Shown one piece after another: positions 36,491 through 45,001 of a stretch of DNA of 64,000 nucleotides. This stretch comes from NVTR01 sp965237505 (GTDB taxonomy: Bacteria > Pseudomonadota > Alphaproteobacteria > Rhodobacterales > Rhodobacteraceae), in NCBI GenBank assembly GCA_965237505.1, contig CBDEFR010000004.1, positions 372,001 through 436,000 on the forward strand, given 5' to 3'. The notes below the pieces were generated by a model that saw nothing but the letters and a program-made list of their open reading frames with translations, was not told the origin of the DNA and ran no database searches. Positions within the stretch are counted from its first letter, which is position 1; each line of letters starts with the position of its first letter. A program made the position numbers and the translations under genes.

Positions 36491-38155
36491 TCAAAGGACG
36501 CCAACGCCGCTGATTACTGGTTCCGGTAGTTGTGGCGCGCTTTCCAGGAGATCGCGCGTATAAGGATGACTCGGCGCTTCAAACAGTTGCTCGGTCTGCC
36601 CGGTTTCGACTATCTCTCCGTCCTTCATGACGGCGATGCGTTCACAAAGCTCCCGCACCACCCAGAGATCATGTGAAATGAACACCATCGTCAAACCGAG
36701 GTCGGCGGATAGCGCATTCAACAGATCGAGGATCTGCGCCTGAATGGAAACATCCAGCGCGGAAACAGGTTCGTCGGCGATCAGAATGTCTGGCTCAACC
36801 ACAAGACTTCGGGCGATGTTGACGCGTTGGCGCTCACCACCCGACAGCATATGCGGAAAGCGACTTGCGAAGTCGGGATTCAGACCCACCTGCTCGAGTG
36901 CCGCGCGCACGCGTGCATCGCGGTCATTGGGTCTGCCAATGCGATGGATGTCCAGTCCTTCCCGCACCGACCGTCCGACAGTCATGCGCGGATCAAGCGA
37001 CGCGGCGGAATCCTGAAACACCACTTGTACTCTGCGCCGGAATCGTATGGCCTCGTCACGGCTGAGCCGAAGCGGGTTCCAGCCACCGACGCGCAGCACC
37101 CCCGCGGTCGGGCTTTGCAGCCCGAGGATCACACGGCCAAGGGTTGTCTTGCCCGATCCTGATTCGCCTACGATACCCAGCCTTTCGCCGGGATAGACAG
37201 AAAGGTTAACCGACCTAAGCGCGTTAACGGGCAGCGCGCGGCGGAGCATCGTGCCTCCAAATGTTACCGAGATATCCGATGCTTCGATAAGCGGGGCACC
37301 TGGTACCTCCGCCGACTGGGGCGCACGCGCAAGCCTGGGGCGACGGCCGGGCAGGCTTGCAAGCAGGAGTTTCGTGTAATCGTGTTGGGGCGCACCAAAG
37401 ATTTCGCGGGTTGGCGCGATTTCGACGATCTGTCCCTGATGCATGACCGCCACCCGGTCGGCGATTTCCGCGACAATGTTGAGATCGTGGGTGATGAACA
37501 GCATCGCCATGCGGGATTCGATCTGAAAGTCCTTCAGGAGTCGCAGCAGCCGGGCCTGTACCGTAACGTCAAGGGCCGTGGTGGGTTCGTCGGCGACCAG
37601 CAGTTGCGGCGATCGAATGGCAGCGATGGCGATCATCACCCGCTGGCGCTGTCCGCCAGACAACTGGTGGGGATAGGCGCGCGACCTCGTCCCGGCGTCG
37701 GGAATGCCAACCCGGTCGAGGATGTCGACCGCCATAGCTTTCGCCTCTTTCCGGCGGATGTCGGGCCTCGCCTCACGCAGCGCTTCTGCAATCTGCTCGC
37801 CGGCGCGCTGCGTCGGATTCAGTGCCGACAAAGCGTCCTGAAAAACGATGCCGATATCACGGGCCCGCACAGCCCGCATCTCAGCGTCGCTGAGGGCGAC
37901 TAGATCGACGGGCCCGTCGGGTCGACTCAGCACGATCTTGCCCTCAATATGTGTGCGTGGCGTGGTGAATGGCGGCTGGTGCAGGCGGAGAAAGCTCTTG
38001 GCGAACGCCGATTTGCCGCTGCCGCTCTCGCCGACCAGGGCAACAGTTTCTGCGGCGTGAATGTCCAAGTCGACGCCGCGCACGGCGTGGATCGGGCCGG
38101 CCGCGGTGTCGAATCGGACGTGGACGCCGCGCGCGGCAAGGACCGGTTCAGCCAT
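36491..38155 (-). CDS. Dipeptide/oligopeptide ABC transporter ATP-binding protein, fused DppD-DppF type
   Basis: About 554 residues with two complete ATPase domains. Domain 1: Walker A GESGSGKSAFAKS, signature LSGGQRQRVMIAIA, Walker B LLVADEPTTALD. Domain 2: GESGSGKTTLGRV, LSGGERQRVNIARS, ILIADEPVSALD. Both are catalytically intact, so one polypeptide replaces separate DppD and DppF. ATG 38155 (MAEPVLAARG) is preferred; ATG 38167 and GTG 38179 are alternatives, all overlapping the permease stop. Last gene of the operon. Confidence 0.9.
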   Translation of the reverse strand: MAEPVLAARGVHVRFDTAAGPIHAVRGVDLDIHAAETVALVGESGSGKSAFAKSFLRLHQPPFTTPRTHIEGKIVLSRPDGPVDLVALSDAEMRAVRARDIGIVFQDALSALNPTQRAGEQIAEALREARPDIRRKEAKAMAVDILDRVGIPDAGTRSRAYPHQLSGGQRQRVMIAIAAIRSPQLLVADEPTTALDVTVQARLLRLLKDFQIESRMAMLFITHDLNIVAEIADRVAVMHQGQIVEIAPTREIFGAPQHDYTKLLLASLPGRRPRLARAPQSAEVPGAPLIEASDISVTFGGTMLRRALPVNALRSVNLSVYPGERLGIVGESGSGKTTLGRVILGLQSPTAGVLRVGGWNPLRLSRDEAIRFRRRVQVVFQDSAASLDPRMTVGRSVREGLDIHRIGRPNDRDARVRAALEQVGLNPDFASRFPHMLSGGERQRVNIARSLVVEPDILIADEPVSALDVSIQAQILDLLNALSADLGLTMVFISHDLWVVRELCERIAVMKDGEIVETGQTEQLFEAPSHPYTRDLLESAPQLPEPVISGVGVL

Positions 38156-39011
38156 CGGCTCTAACATCGATGCGATCACGCAGGCTGTCGCCGATGAACT
38201 GGAACAACAAAGTGATCGTGGCGATGACGATCGAGGGCATGCCGGAGACCCACCACGCGTTGACTAAGTAGTCGCGGCCGTCCCCGATCATGCGCCCGAG
38301 CGACGCTGTTGGTGGCTGGACGCCGACTCCGAGGAAGGAAAGGCCCGCCTCCATCAGCAATACGGCCGGAAAACTCAGGGTGAGGATCACGACCAACGGT
38401 GAAGCCAAATTGGGCAGAATGTGCTTCAGCGCGATCTGCATCTGGCCGCCGCCAAGGGCCCGGCTAGCCTCGACATAGCCCTGTTCGCGAAGGGTCAAGA
38501 CCTGGCCGCGCACCAGCCGCGCGTAAGCCTCCCAGCGGACGAGGCCGATCATCAAGACCAAGACCCAGATTTCCGAGCCAAGCAGGGTAATGCCGCAAAG
38601 CAGGAGCAGCAGATTCGGCAGGGTGATGAACACATCTGTAATGGTCATCACGGAGCGGTCGACCCACTTGCCGCCGAGGCCGGACAGGAGGCCAAGCACC
38701 ACGCCGAGGACCGCGCTGAAGATCAGCCCGATGATGGCGATGCCGAAGCTGGTTCGGATGCCATAGAGGCAGCGGGTAAGAAGGTCTCGGCCAATACTGT
38801 CGGTGCCCAGTGGATTTGCCCAACTCCCGCCGTCAAGCCAGACCGGCGGCTTCAAGCGAGCGAGCAGGTTGACCGCGTTCGGATCGTACGGTGCGATGAG
38901 CGGCGCCATGACGCCAAGCGCGATGATGAGTGCCAAAGCGAGAGCTGATACGTGCAAAACGCCGAAGGACCAGCGGCCTGTTCCGCGATGATCGAAGGCT
39001 GGGTCCGTCAT
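38148..39011 (-). CDS. Dipeptide-type ABC transporter permease, DppC-like
   Basis: A 287-residue inner-membrane permease with an OppC_N-type N-terminus, LARLKPPVWLDGGSWANPLGTDSIGRDLLTR (family hallmark), about six transmembrane helices and the EAA loop EASRALGGGQMQIALKHILPN. The start ATG 39011 is 3 bp after the DppB-like stop; the C-terminus overlaps the ATPase start. Confidence 0.9.
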   Translation of the reverse strand: MTDPAFDHRGTGRWSFGVLHVSALALALIIALGVMAPLIAPYDPNAVNLLARLKPPVWLDGGSWANPLGTDSIGRDLLTRCLYGIRTSFGIAIIGLIFSAVLGVVLGLLSGLGGKWVDRSVMTITDVFITLPNLLLLLCGITLLGSEIWVLVLMIGLVRWEAYARLVRGQVLTLREQGYVEASRALGGGQMQIALKHILPNLASPLVVILTLSFPAVLLMEAGLSFLGVGVQPPTASLGRMIGDGRDYLVNAWWVSGMPSIVIATITLLFQFIGDSLRDRIDVRADG

Positions 39012-39014
39012 GAC

Positions 39015-39935
39015 TTACTTCTCCAACCGAACGCGAGGGTCGGCGACAACATAGGCAAGGTCGACGAGCAAATTGACCACAACGACTATGGCGGCATAGG
39101 CGATGACGCCGAACTGCAACACGGGATAGTCGCGCCCCTTGACTGCATCGACCAGGACCCGGCCAACGCCCGGGAGCGAGAAGACCGCCTCGACGAAAAT
39201 CGAACCATTGAGCAGTCCGGCGATCTCCAGACCCAACACGGTGATCAGCGGGATCATCGCGTTGCGAAGGATGTGGACGCGGGCAATGCGCTGGTCGGTC
39301 AGCCCCTTCGAAAGGGCGGTGGTCACGTAGTCGTGGCCGATGGCATCGAGCATGGCGGCACGCATGAAGCGGGCAATGGCCGCGATCATTGGAAGCGTCA
39401 ACGTCACCACCGGTAGGATGTAATGGTTCGGCGTTTCGAGACCGGTTGCCGGCAGTAGCTTCAAATAGTAGCCGAAGAACAGGATCAGGCCGATGCCGAT
39501 AACGAAATGCGGCACGGCATAACCGAGAAACGCGAGCCCCATGCCCGCGCTCGTCGATACCCGGCCACGATAGAGCGCCGCGGCCGCGCCAAGCGGTATG
39601 CCAATGGCAATCGCGAGAAGCAGCGCGAGCCCGCCGATCGTAATGGTGGCGGGCATGCGGACCGCATACATCATCCACACATGTTGCGAGGTGTAGAGCG
39701 AACGCCCGAAATTGCCGTCGGCGATGTCGCCCAGATAAACAATGAACTGCTCCCAAATCGGACGGTCGAATCCGTACTTCGCGTCCAGAGCCGCCTGGTG
39801 CTCCTCGGTGATCCCCTCGGGGAACATCATTGCGAAGGGCGTACCGGATAGGCGCAGGGTGAGAAAGGCGATTACCAGCACGATAAACATCGTGAGGAGC
39901 GCGCGGCCAAATCGGATCGCCATGAAACGCAGCAT
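39015..39935 (-). CDS. Dipeptide-type ABC transporter permease, DppB-like
   Basis: A 306-residue permease with the N-terminal helix FMAIRFGRALLTMFIVLVIAF, DRPIWEQFIVYLGDIADGNFG, and the EAA loop VTTALSKGLTDQRIARVHILRNA. About six transmembrane helices. The start ATG at 39935 lies inside a 23-bp tandem duplication (39931-39976) that duplicates the region just upstream of and including the start codon. Confidence 0.9.
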   Translation of the reverse strand: MLRFMAIRFGRALLTMFIVLVIAFLTLRLSGTPFAMMFPEGITEEHQAALDAKYGFDRPIWEQFIVYLGDIADGNFGRSLYTSQHVWMMYAVRMPATITIGGLALLLAIAIGIPLGAAAALYRGRVSTSAGMGLAFLGYAVPHFVIGIGLILFFGYYLKLLPATGLETPNHYILPVVTLTLPMIAAIARFMRAAMLDAIGHDYVTTALSKGLTDQRIARVHILRNAMIPLITVLGLEIAGLLNGSIFVEAVFSLPGVGRVLVDAVKGRDYPVLQFGVIAYAAIVVVVNLLVDLAYVVADPRVRLEK

Positions 39936-39976
39936 GCTATGTTCTCACGCTAGAGCATGCAATGTTCTCACGCCGG
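39931..39976 (-). repeat. 23-bp tandem duplication over the dppB-like start codon
   Basis: AGCATGCTATGTTCTCACGC (39931-39950) and AGCATGCAATGTTCTCACGC (39954-39973) are direct repeats with one mismatch, 23 bp apart. Read on the coding strand, the unit GCGTGAGAACATNGCATGCT contains an ATG in each copy: the inner one starts the permease, the outer one gives Met-Leu-stop. This duplicates the translation-initiation region. Confidence 0.75.
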
Positions 39977-40158
39977 CATGGGGCATTCAAGACCCCCCGC
40001 GCGGTCTGGACGGTTGGTCCGGTATCAATATTTTTCGCCGATGGCTACTTCGCCGGCGCGCAGGAGTCTGCATAGGCATCTCCTTTCTTGGATTGAACCA
40101 GGGCCGGTTGGCCAGGGCGTGTCTCTGAATGGCGTCATGGGACGGGAGAGGACCGGTT

Positions 40159-40184
40159 GGGTCCCCGGGGAGTTCCGGGGACCC
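40159..40184. promoter_or_regulatory. Strong intercistronic hairpin between binding protein and permease genes
   Basis: GGGTCCCCGG and CCGGGGACCC form a perfect 10-bp stem with a GGAGTT loop, 58 bp downstream of the binding-protein stop in a 307-bp gap before the DppB-like gene. It has no T-tract. Such hairpins usually protect the binding-protein mRNA and lower expression of the downstream permeases; partial termination is an alternative. The rest of the gap (39977-40150) shows no gene. Confidence 0.65.
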
Positions 40185-40242
40185 GTCCCGTCCTAGAAAT
40201 TCGCATCGATCGTGATTTCGCCCGCCCGGAGCTCGGGTGGGT

Positions 40243-41799
40243 TTACTGGTTCACCTGGATTTCACCACCGCGCAGCGGAATCACGTAGGGCCGCTGTGCG
40301 ATCGGAATGTCGAAGGAAACGCCGTCGCGCATAGCGTAAAGCTCGTGCGGCTTGTAAAGCAGGAGCCAGCCCGACTCCTCCTCCGACACCTCCAGCAGGC
40401 GTTGATAGGCTGCGCGGCGCTCTGCCGGGTCGGGTGCGTAACGCGCCTTTTCGTAGTTGGCTTCCCATTCGGGGTGCGAGGGGGCCCAGAGATTGCGCTG
40501 CGCCGCCCACGATGTTTTTGACCAGTGGGTGTCAAACGCGCCCATCGGGTCCGGGTAGTACATGGGGTTCGACCAGGTGCGGAAGTTAACGTGGCCGTGG
40601 GCACGACCAGAGGAGTCAAGTTCCTTGGTTGCGTGGAAGGTGGCCCAGTCCTCCTCCACCAGGCGCAGGTTCAAGCCGCACTCGGCCCACTGCTGCTGGA
40701 TCACCTGCGCGGCGAGATCGCCATATAGGTAGTAATTGCCGGCATGCGAAAGGACCATCTCCTCGCCGTCGTAGCCCGACTCCGCGAGCAGTCGACGCGC
40801 TTCCTCAGGGTCGTACTTGATGTGTTCAAACCCCTCAATGTAGAGCGGTGCGCCGTACTCGGGGAACTGGTGCGCGGTTGGCGTCCCGGCCAGGCCGCCC
40901 CATAGGCCGTCGACCAGCGCCTGACGGTCAGTGCAGAGGCGCAATGCCTTGCGGACCAGCGGGTTGTCGGTGGGCGGATTGTTCTGGTGGATGAGCCACA
41001 CGTGGAACATGGGCCAGGTAACGCCCTGGACGCGGAAGCCCTCGGTGGGGATCGCCGACGCCTGGTCGGGTGGAATGTTGGCGACAATGTCGAATTCGCC
41101 GTTCACGAGGCCGGTGACGCGGCTGGCCACTTCGGGCACATGGAGCATGGTGACCTTGTCTAGCGCGGCCGGTTCACCCCAATGGTCGTCGAAGCGCTCA
41201 AGGACCAAGATTCGGCCCGGATCGAACTCAATCACTTCATAAGGGCCGGTTCCGACCGGGTTGAGCTTGGCCTCGTCGAAGCCCACTTCCGCTTGGTACT
41301 CTTTCGAAGCGATGCCGGCCGAGCGGGCCGAGATCAGGGTCAGAAACGCGGGCTCCTCACGATGAGTATGGATGCGGACGGTGTGGCTGTCGACCACTTC
41401 CACGTTCGAGAAGTTGTAGTGCCAGCGGCCCCAGGCTGAGAAGAACTCAGGGTCCTCATGATGATACACGCGGTTGAGCGAGAACTCGACGTCATGAGCG
41501 TCGAGAGTATCGCCGTTGTGGAACACCACGCCTTCGCGCAGTTTTAGTTCCCACACAGTTGGCTCGAGTTGGGCCCACTCTGTGGCAAGGCCGGGCTTGA
41601 ACGACAATGGAGTGGAGAAGCTGTCGCGCTCGATCAGCGTGTCATAGATATGGTAGAGCATCGGCGCCCCGGAGTTGCCGGTGTTGTCTTGGGGGTCAAG
41701 GCCCTTTTCGAAAACGGGAAGTGCGATGCGAATCTCTTTCGCCTCGGCCCCGAAAGCAGCCATCGCTGCTAGGGCGGAGATGATTAACAAATTCTTCAT
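40243..41799 (-). CDS. Dipeptide-type ABC transporter substrate-binding protein
   Basis: A 518-residue SBP_bac_5 protein. ATG 41799 (MKNLLIISALAAMAAFGAEA) gives a signal peptide cut near residue 20 and a ribosome site (AAAGGAAAGAG) just upstream; the longer frame to 41877 enters IS5. Family blocks: TEWAQLEPTVWELKLREGVVFHNGD, NPVGTGPYEVIEF, NPLVRKALRLCTDRQALVDGL, FDTHWSK. The substrate (peptide or other solute) is not evident. First gene of the operon; only 41 bp separate its start from the IS5 copy 2 end, so the original promoter may be lost. Confidence 0.88.
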   Translation of the reverse strand: MKNLLIISALAAMAAFGAEAKEIRIALPVFEKGLDPQDNTGNSGAPMLYHIYDTLIERDSFSTPLSFKPGLATEWAQLEPTVWELKLREGVVFHNGDTLDAHDVEFSLNRVYHHEDPEFFSAWGRWHYNFSNVEVVDSHTVRIHTHREEPAFLTLISARSAGIASKEYQAEVGFDEAKLNPVGTGPYEVIEFDPGRILVLERFDDHWGEPAALDKVTMLHVPEVASRVTGLVNGEFDIVANIPPDQASAIPTEGFRVQGVTWPMFHVWLIHQNNPPTDNPLVRKALRLCTDRQALVDGLWGGLAGTPTAHQFPEYGAPLYIEGFEHIKYDPEEARRLLAESGYDGEEMVLSHAGNYYLYGDLAAQVIQQQWAECGLNLRLVEEDWATFHATKELDSSGRAHGHVNFRTWSNPMYYPDPMGAFDTHWSKTSWAAQRNLWAPSHPEWEANYEKARYAPDPAERRAAYQRLLEVSEEESGWLLLYKPHELYAMRDGVSFDIPIAQRPYVIPLRGGEIQVNQ

Positions 41800-41840
41800 G
41801 ACGGTCTCTTTCCTTTTTTTTGCATGGCTTACCCCCAAAC

Positions 41841-42941
41841 GGCGTTGTTGCACGGAGCGGGTGTCAAGTGTTAACACAGGCTTTTGCCACGACCACGGAT
41901 ATGCTTAATGCCGCATAAATTCAACACCTCCCGCCGGCACAAGTTTGCGAAGAAGAAATATCGGGTGACGAACTGGTGCGGGTATAATGAAAGCCTGCGA
42001 AATCGTGGTGATTTGACGGTCTGGATCACAGGGGATGCGCGAAAGCACTGGGCAGCACCACGGCGCAGGTCACGCGGCGGCCAGCCGCGATACTCGGATC
42101 TGGCGATCACGATGTGCCTGACGCTGGGCATGGTTTACAGGTTGCCGCTGCGCCAGACCCAAGGGCTGATACGCAGCATATCAAAGCTGATGCTGCTGGA
42201 AATTTCAGTTCCTGATTTCTCGACCCTGTCGCGCCGAGGGCGTGGTCTGAGCCTTCCGGCAAGGCCCAAAATCAAAATAACAGATCCGGTCCACTTGGCC
42301 ATCGACAGTACGGGTTTGAAGGTTTTCGATGAGGGTGAGTGGCTGCAAAGCAAGTATAATGTAAAGGCCAAACGCAAACGGTGGCGTAAACTTCACCTTG
42401 ATCTGAACCTTGTGACTGGCGATATCGTTTGTTCGGATTTAACGCTGGATGACGTTGGCGATCCAACAGTGCTGCCTGATCTATTAAATCAGATTGGCAC
42501 TCCGGTCTCCCGGTTTATAGCGGACGGTGCCTACGACGGCGCACCGACCAGTGACTTGCTTAAGGCACGATTTGGCGAGGCGTTTGAAATCATTATTCCT
42601 CCACCGAAGAACGCCATTCCAAGCCCGCAATCCAAGTGTTTTCCCTCACTTCGAGACCGACATATTGTTAAAATTCAAACTCATGGCCGCATGGCCTGGC
42701 AATCTGGCAGTGGCTACAATCAGCGCAGTAGAATTGAGACACAGATGGGGCGCTGGAAGGCTATTATCGGGCCAAAACTGAAAGCCCGCTGTTTCGAAAA
42801 TCAGCAAACGGAGGCTAAAATCGGCGTCGCCATTCTCAACAAAATGACCGAACTCGGCCGACCCGTGTTCAAACAAATCTCATAGCCTGTATCACGGGTA
42901 AGGGCGGCTTGCGACTATTGTCTGATCCATGCAACAACGCC
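41841..42941 (+). mobile_element. IS5-family element, copy 2 (1101 bp)
   Basis: GGCGTTGTTGCACGGA at 41841 and reverse complement GGCGTTGTTGCATGGATC ending at 42941. Near-identical to copy 1 (23797-24897) in inverted orientation. The left flank is the leader of the dipeptide importer and the right flank is an IS3 OrfB fragment; there is no target duplication. Its outward-facing end lies against the dppA-like leader. Confidence 0.9.
41908..42885 (+). CDS. IS5-family transposase (IS903-like), intact
   Basis: A 325-residue DDE transposase: MPHKFNTSRRHKFAKKKYRV start at ATG 41908, TNWCGYNESLRNRGDLTVWI, catalytic Asp in HLAIDSTGLKVFDEGEW, Asp in RFIADGAYDGAPT, and Glu in QRSRIETQMGRWKAIIG (YREK-like signature). 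Codon 4 is AAA, whereas copy 1 has TAA, so this copy is the likely source of active enzyme. A TTG at 41884 would extend it by eight residues without family support. Confidence 0.9.
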   Translation: MPHKFNTSRRHKFAKKKYRVTNWCGYNESLRNRGDLTVWITGDARKHWAAPRRRSRGGQPRYSDLAITMCLTLGMVYRLPLRQTQGLIRSISKLMLLEISVPDFSTLSRRGRGLSLPARPKIKITDPVHLAIDSTGLKVFDEGEWLQSKYNVKAKRKRWRKLHLDLNLVTGDIVCSDLTLDDVGDPTVLPDLLNQIGTPVSRFIADGAYDGAPTSDLLKARFGEAFEIIIPPPKNAIPSPQSKCFPSLRDRHIVKIQTHGRMAWQSGSGYNQRSRIETQMGRWKAIIGPKLKARCFENQQTEAKIGVAILNKMTELGRPVFKQIS

Positions 42942-42942
42942 G

Positions 42943-43191
42943 ATGGACGGCAAGGGCCGGTTCCTCGACAATATTTTTGTGGAACGGCTGTGGCGCTCAC
43001 TGAAATACGAGTGCGTCTATCTGCACGCCTGGGAGACTGGATCGGAGGCCAAGGCCGGCGTCGGCAAATGGATGGAGTTCTACAATCAGAAGCGGCCGCA
43101 TTCCGCACTTGGCGGCCAGCCTCCAGCCGTGGTCTATTGGCAGAGAAATGAAACAACGCAACTCGATCAGCAGGAGCAAAAAGTAGCTTAG
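42943..43191 (+). pseudogene. IS3-family OrfB C-terminal fragment
   Basis: KGRFLDNIFVERLWRSLKYECVYLHAWE and WMEFYNQKRPHSALGGQPPAVVYW are the end of an integrase-type IS3 transposase (Glu in FVERLWRS). The 5' part is replaced by IS5 copy 2. The relic is a different IS3 type from copies A-C. Confidence 0.8.
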
Positions 43192-43285
43192 ATTGCGCCA
43201 AATACTGTCCAACGGTTGGGGAGTAGCTCAATAATACTGACTTCTATAGGGCCAAAGTTGGAGGGGGTGCGAGCGCGGCAGCAAC

Positions 43286-43855
43286 CCCTGTCTCGGCATC
43301 AGGAAGAATCCGAGGCGCAACATCGCCCGGTTCCTCGACACGGACGAACTGGCGCGGCTCGGGCGCGCGCTCGAAGCCCGCGAGGCCGAATGGCCGGAGG
43401 CGGTCGCCGCGATCCGGTTGCTGGCGCTGACAGGATGCCGACGCGGCGAAGTGATACAACTACGATGGCGCGACATCGGCGCTGACGCGATCAACTTGGC
43501 CGACTCCAAGACCGGCCCGCGCGCGGTGCCGCTCGGCAAGGCCGCGCGGGCAATCATCGACGCGCTGCCCGGAAAGCGTCGCTCCGGTGCGTTCCTGTTC
43601 CCGAAACTTGCCGAAAAGGCAGGTATTCGCACAGCCTTGTTGTCTGCTGGCGCACGGTCTGTGCGGACGCCAAGCTCGGCAGGCGCGCCTGCACGACCTT
43701 CGGCACACCGCCGCCAGTCAGGCCGTCATGTCCGGCGAGAACCTGTCCTTGGTCGGCAGATTGCTCGGGCACCGTCGCCACCGCACAACGGCGGGCTACG
43801 CCCACCTCGCCGACGGGCATCTGGTTGAGGCGGCGGAGAGGTGTAGGCAGGATCA
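43286..43855 (+). pseudogene. Tyrosine recombinase (integrase), N-terminally deleted and frameshifted
   Basis: In one frame (to about 43630): FLDTDELARLGRALEAREAEWPEAVAAIRLLALTGCRRGEVIQLRW with the first catalytic Arg, then LADSKTGPRAVPL. In another frame (from about 43635): RLHDLRHTAASQAVMSGENLSLVGRLLGHRRHRTTAGYAHL with HxxR, the GH motif and the nucleophile Tyr. A single frameshift separates the two halves. The N-terminal arm-binding region is missing. Both halves match phage-type integrases; no att site could be assigned. Confidence 0.8.
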
Positions 43856-43886
43856 TTGCGGAAGCAATGGAAGGCGAGCACGGCGG

Positions 43887-44660
43887 TTAGTCTGTGTCTT
43901 TACGTAGTCGTTGGAACACATCGCTGAACGCCGCGGCCATGATCCCTGTTGGCATCGCCACGATAGCGATTGAAGTAATCGCTGAAATGCCGGCGAATAG
44001 CTTACCGATAGCCGTAATCGGGTAAACGTCGCCGTAGCCGACTGTGGTCAATGTCGCCATGGCCCACCACATGGCGCGAGGAATGCTACCAAAGGCTTCG
44101 GGTTGCGTTGTTCCTTCGACAAGAAAAAGGCAGGTCGCAGAGACGAGCAAAATTAACAAGGTAAGACCGAAACTGAGGATAAGTTCTCTGCGTCGGGTTC
44201 GAATCGCGGTTCCGAGTAACAGGATGGCGTCGGCCCATTCGCTGTTGCGCGCCAATGTAATTATTCGAAGTGCACGAACCAATCGCAGCACGACGCCGTA
44301 CGTTCCTTGAATGCCAAGGATGATATCGACCCAAAGGACGACTGTTGCCACCAAGTCGATAATGCTCGCGAATGTACATGCGTATCGAATACGACCGAGA
44401 AAGCCACCGTACCGAGGGTCTTCTCCCATCGCCCAAAGGCGGAGCAAATACTCGACCAAAAACAGGACGGCGAAAAGGACGTTTAGCGCTTCAAATATGA
44501 ACGGATAGGTATTTCGAAGACTCGATTCAGATTCTAGGACGGCTGCCAGAATGCTCAGAGAGACGATCGCCAGAATGGCTTTGTTTAACGGTGAAAGTCC
44601 CGAAGTCGGCCACTGCACAGGGTCGAGATACGTGAAAAGTCTGGAACGTAGGACTGTCAT
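43887..44660 (-). CDS. Voltage-gated potassium channel family protein (6 TM)
   Basis: A 257-residue inner-membrane ion channel. Six hydrophobic segments are visible; S4 carries regularly spaced Arg (LRLVRALRIITLAR, residues about 125-138). The pore loop has WWAMATLTTVGYGDVYP with the K+ selectivity filter TVGYGD. No C-terminal RCK domain. Start ATG 44660. The flanks are an integrase relic and an IS630 relic; the gene appears intact. Confidence 0.92.
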   Translation of the reverse strand: MTVLRSRLFTYLDPVQWPTSGLSPLNKAILAIVSLSILAAVLESESSLRNTYPFIFEALNVLFAVLFLVEYLLRLWAMGEDPRYGGFLGRIRYACTFASIIDLVATVVLWVDIILGIQGTYGVVLRLVRALRIITLARNSEWADAILLLGTAIRTRRRELILSFGLTLLILLVSATCLFLVEGTTQPEAFGSIPRAMWWAMATLTTVGYGDVYPITAIGKLFAGISAITSIAIVAMPTGIMAAAFSDVFQRLRKDTD

Positions 44661-44748
44661 TACGATACTAGAGCGTCGTCCTGAAAATCTGAATCAAGGG
44701 GATTCCCACACGGCTTAATTTGTGATTCATCATATTTGGAGGTGGATC

Positions 44749-45001
44749 ATGGGTAAATCACTATCATTGGACATCCGTGAGCGTGTTGTTTCCTTAGTGG
44801 AGGGCGGGTTTTCCTGCCACGAGGCGGCCCGTCGGTTCCGGATTTCGGCGGCCAGTGCAGTCAGGATTATGCAGCGCAAGAAGCGCACCGGATCGGTGGC
44901 GACAGCACCGCAGGGACGACCGCGTATCAGCAAGCTGGATGCGGTCTCGAGGTTTCTGAAAGCTGAGATCGAGGCAACGCCAGACAAGACTATGCCGGAA
45001 C
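44749..45001 (+). pseudogene. IS630-family transposase, N-terminal fragment
   Basis: From ATG 44749 (GGAGGTGG ribosome site) MGKSLSLDIRERVVSLVEGG...CHEAARRFRISAASAVRIMQRKK is the HTH of an IS630-type transposase, with the linker ATAPQGRPRISKLD and FLKAEIEATPDKT. It is cut at 45001 where the IS66 terminus begins, so the DDE domain is missing. It differs from copies A/B. Confidence 0.8.

Noticed and set aside
23797..42941. Simple inversion between the two inverted IS5 copies as explanation for their mismatched flanks
   Set aside because: Pairing the flanks as expected before such an inversion also fails to give a target duplication.
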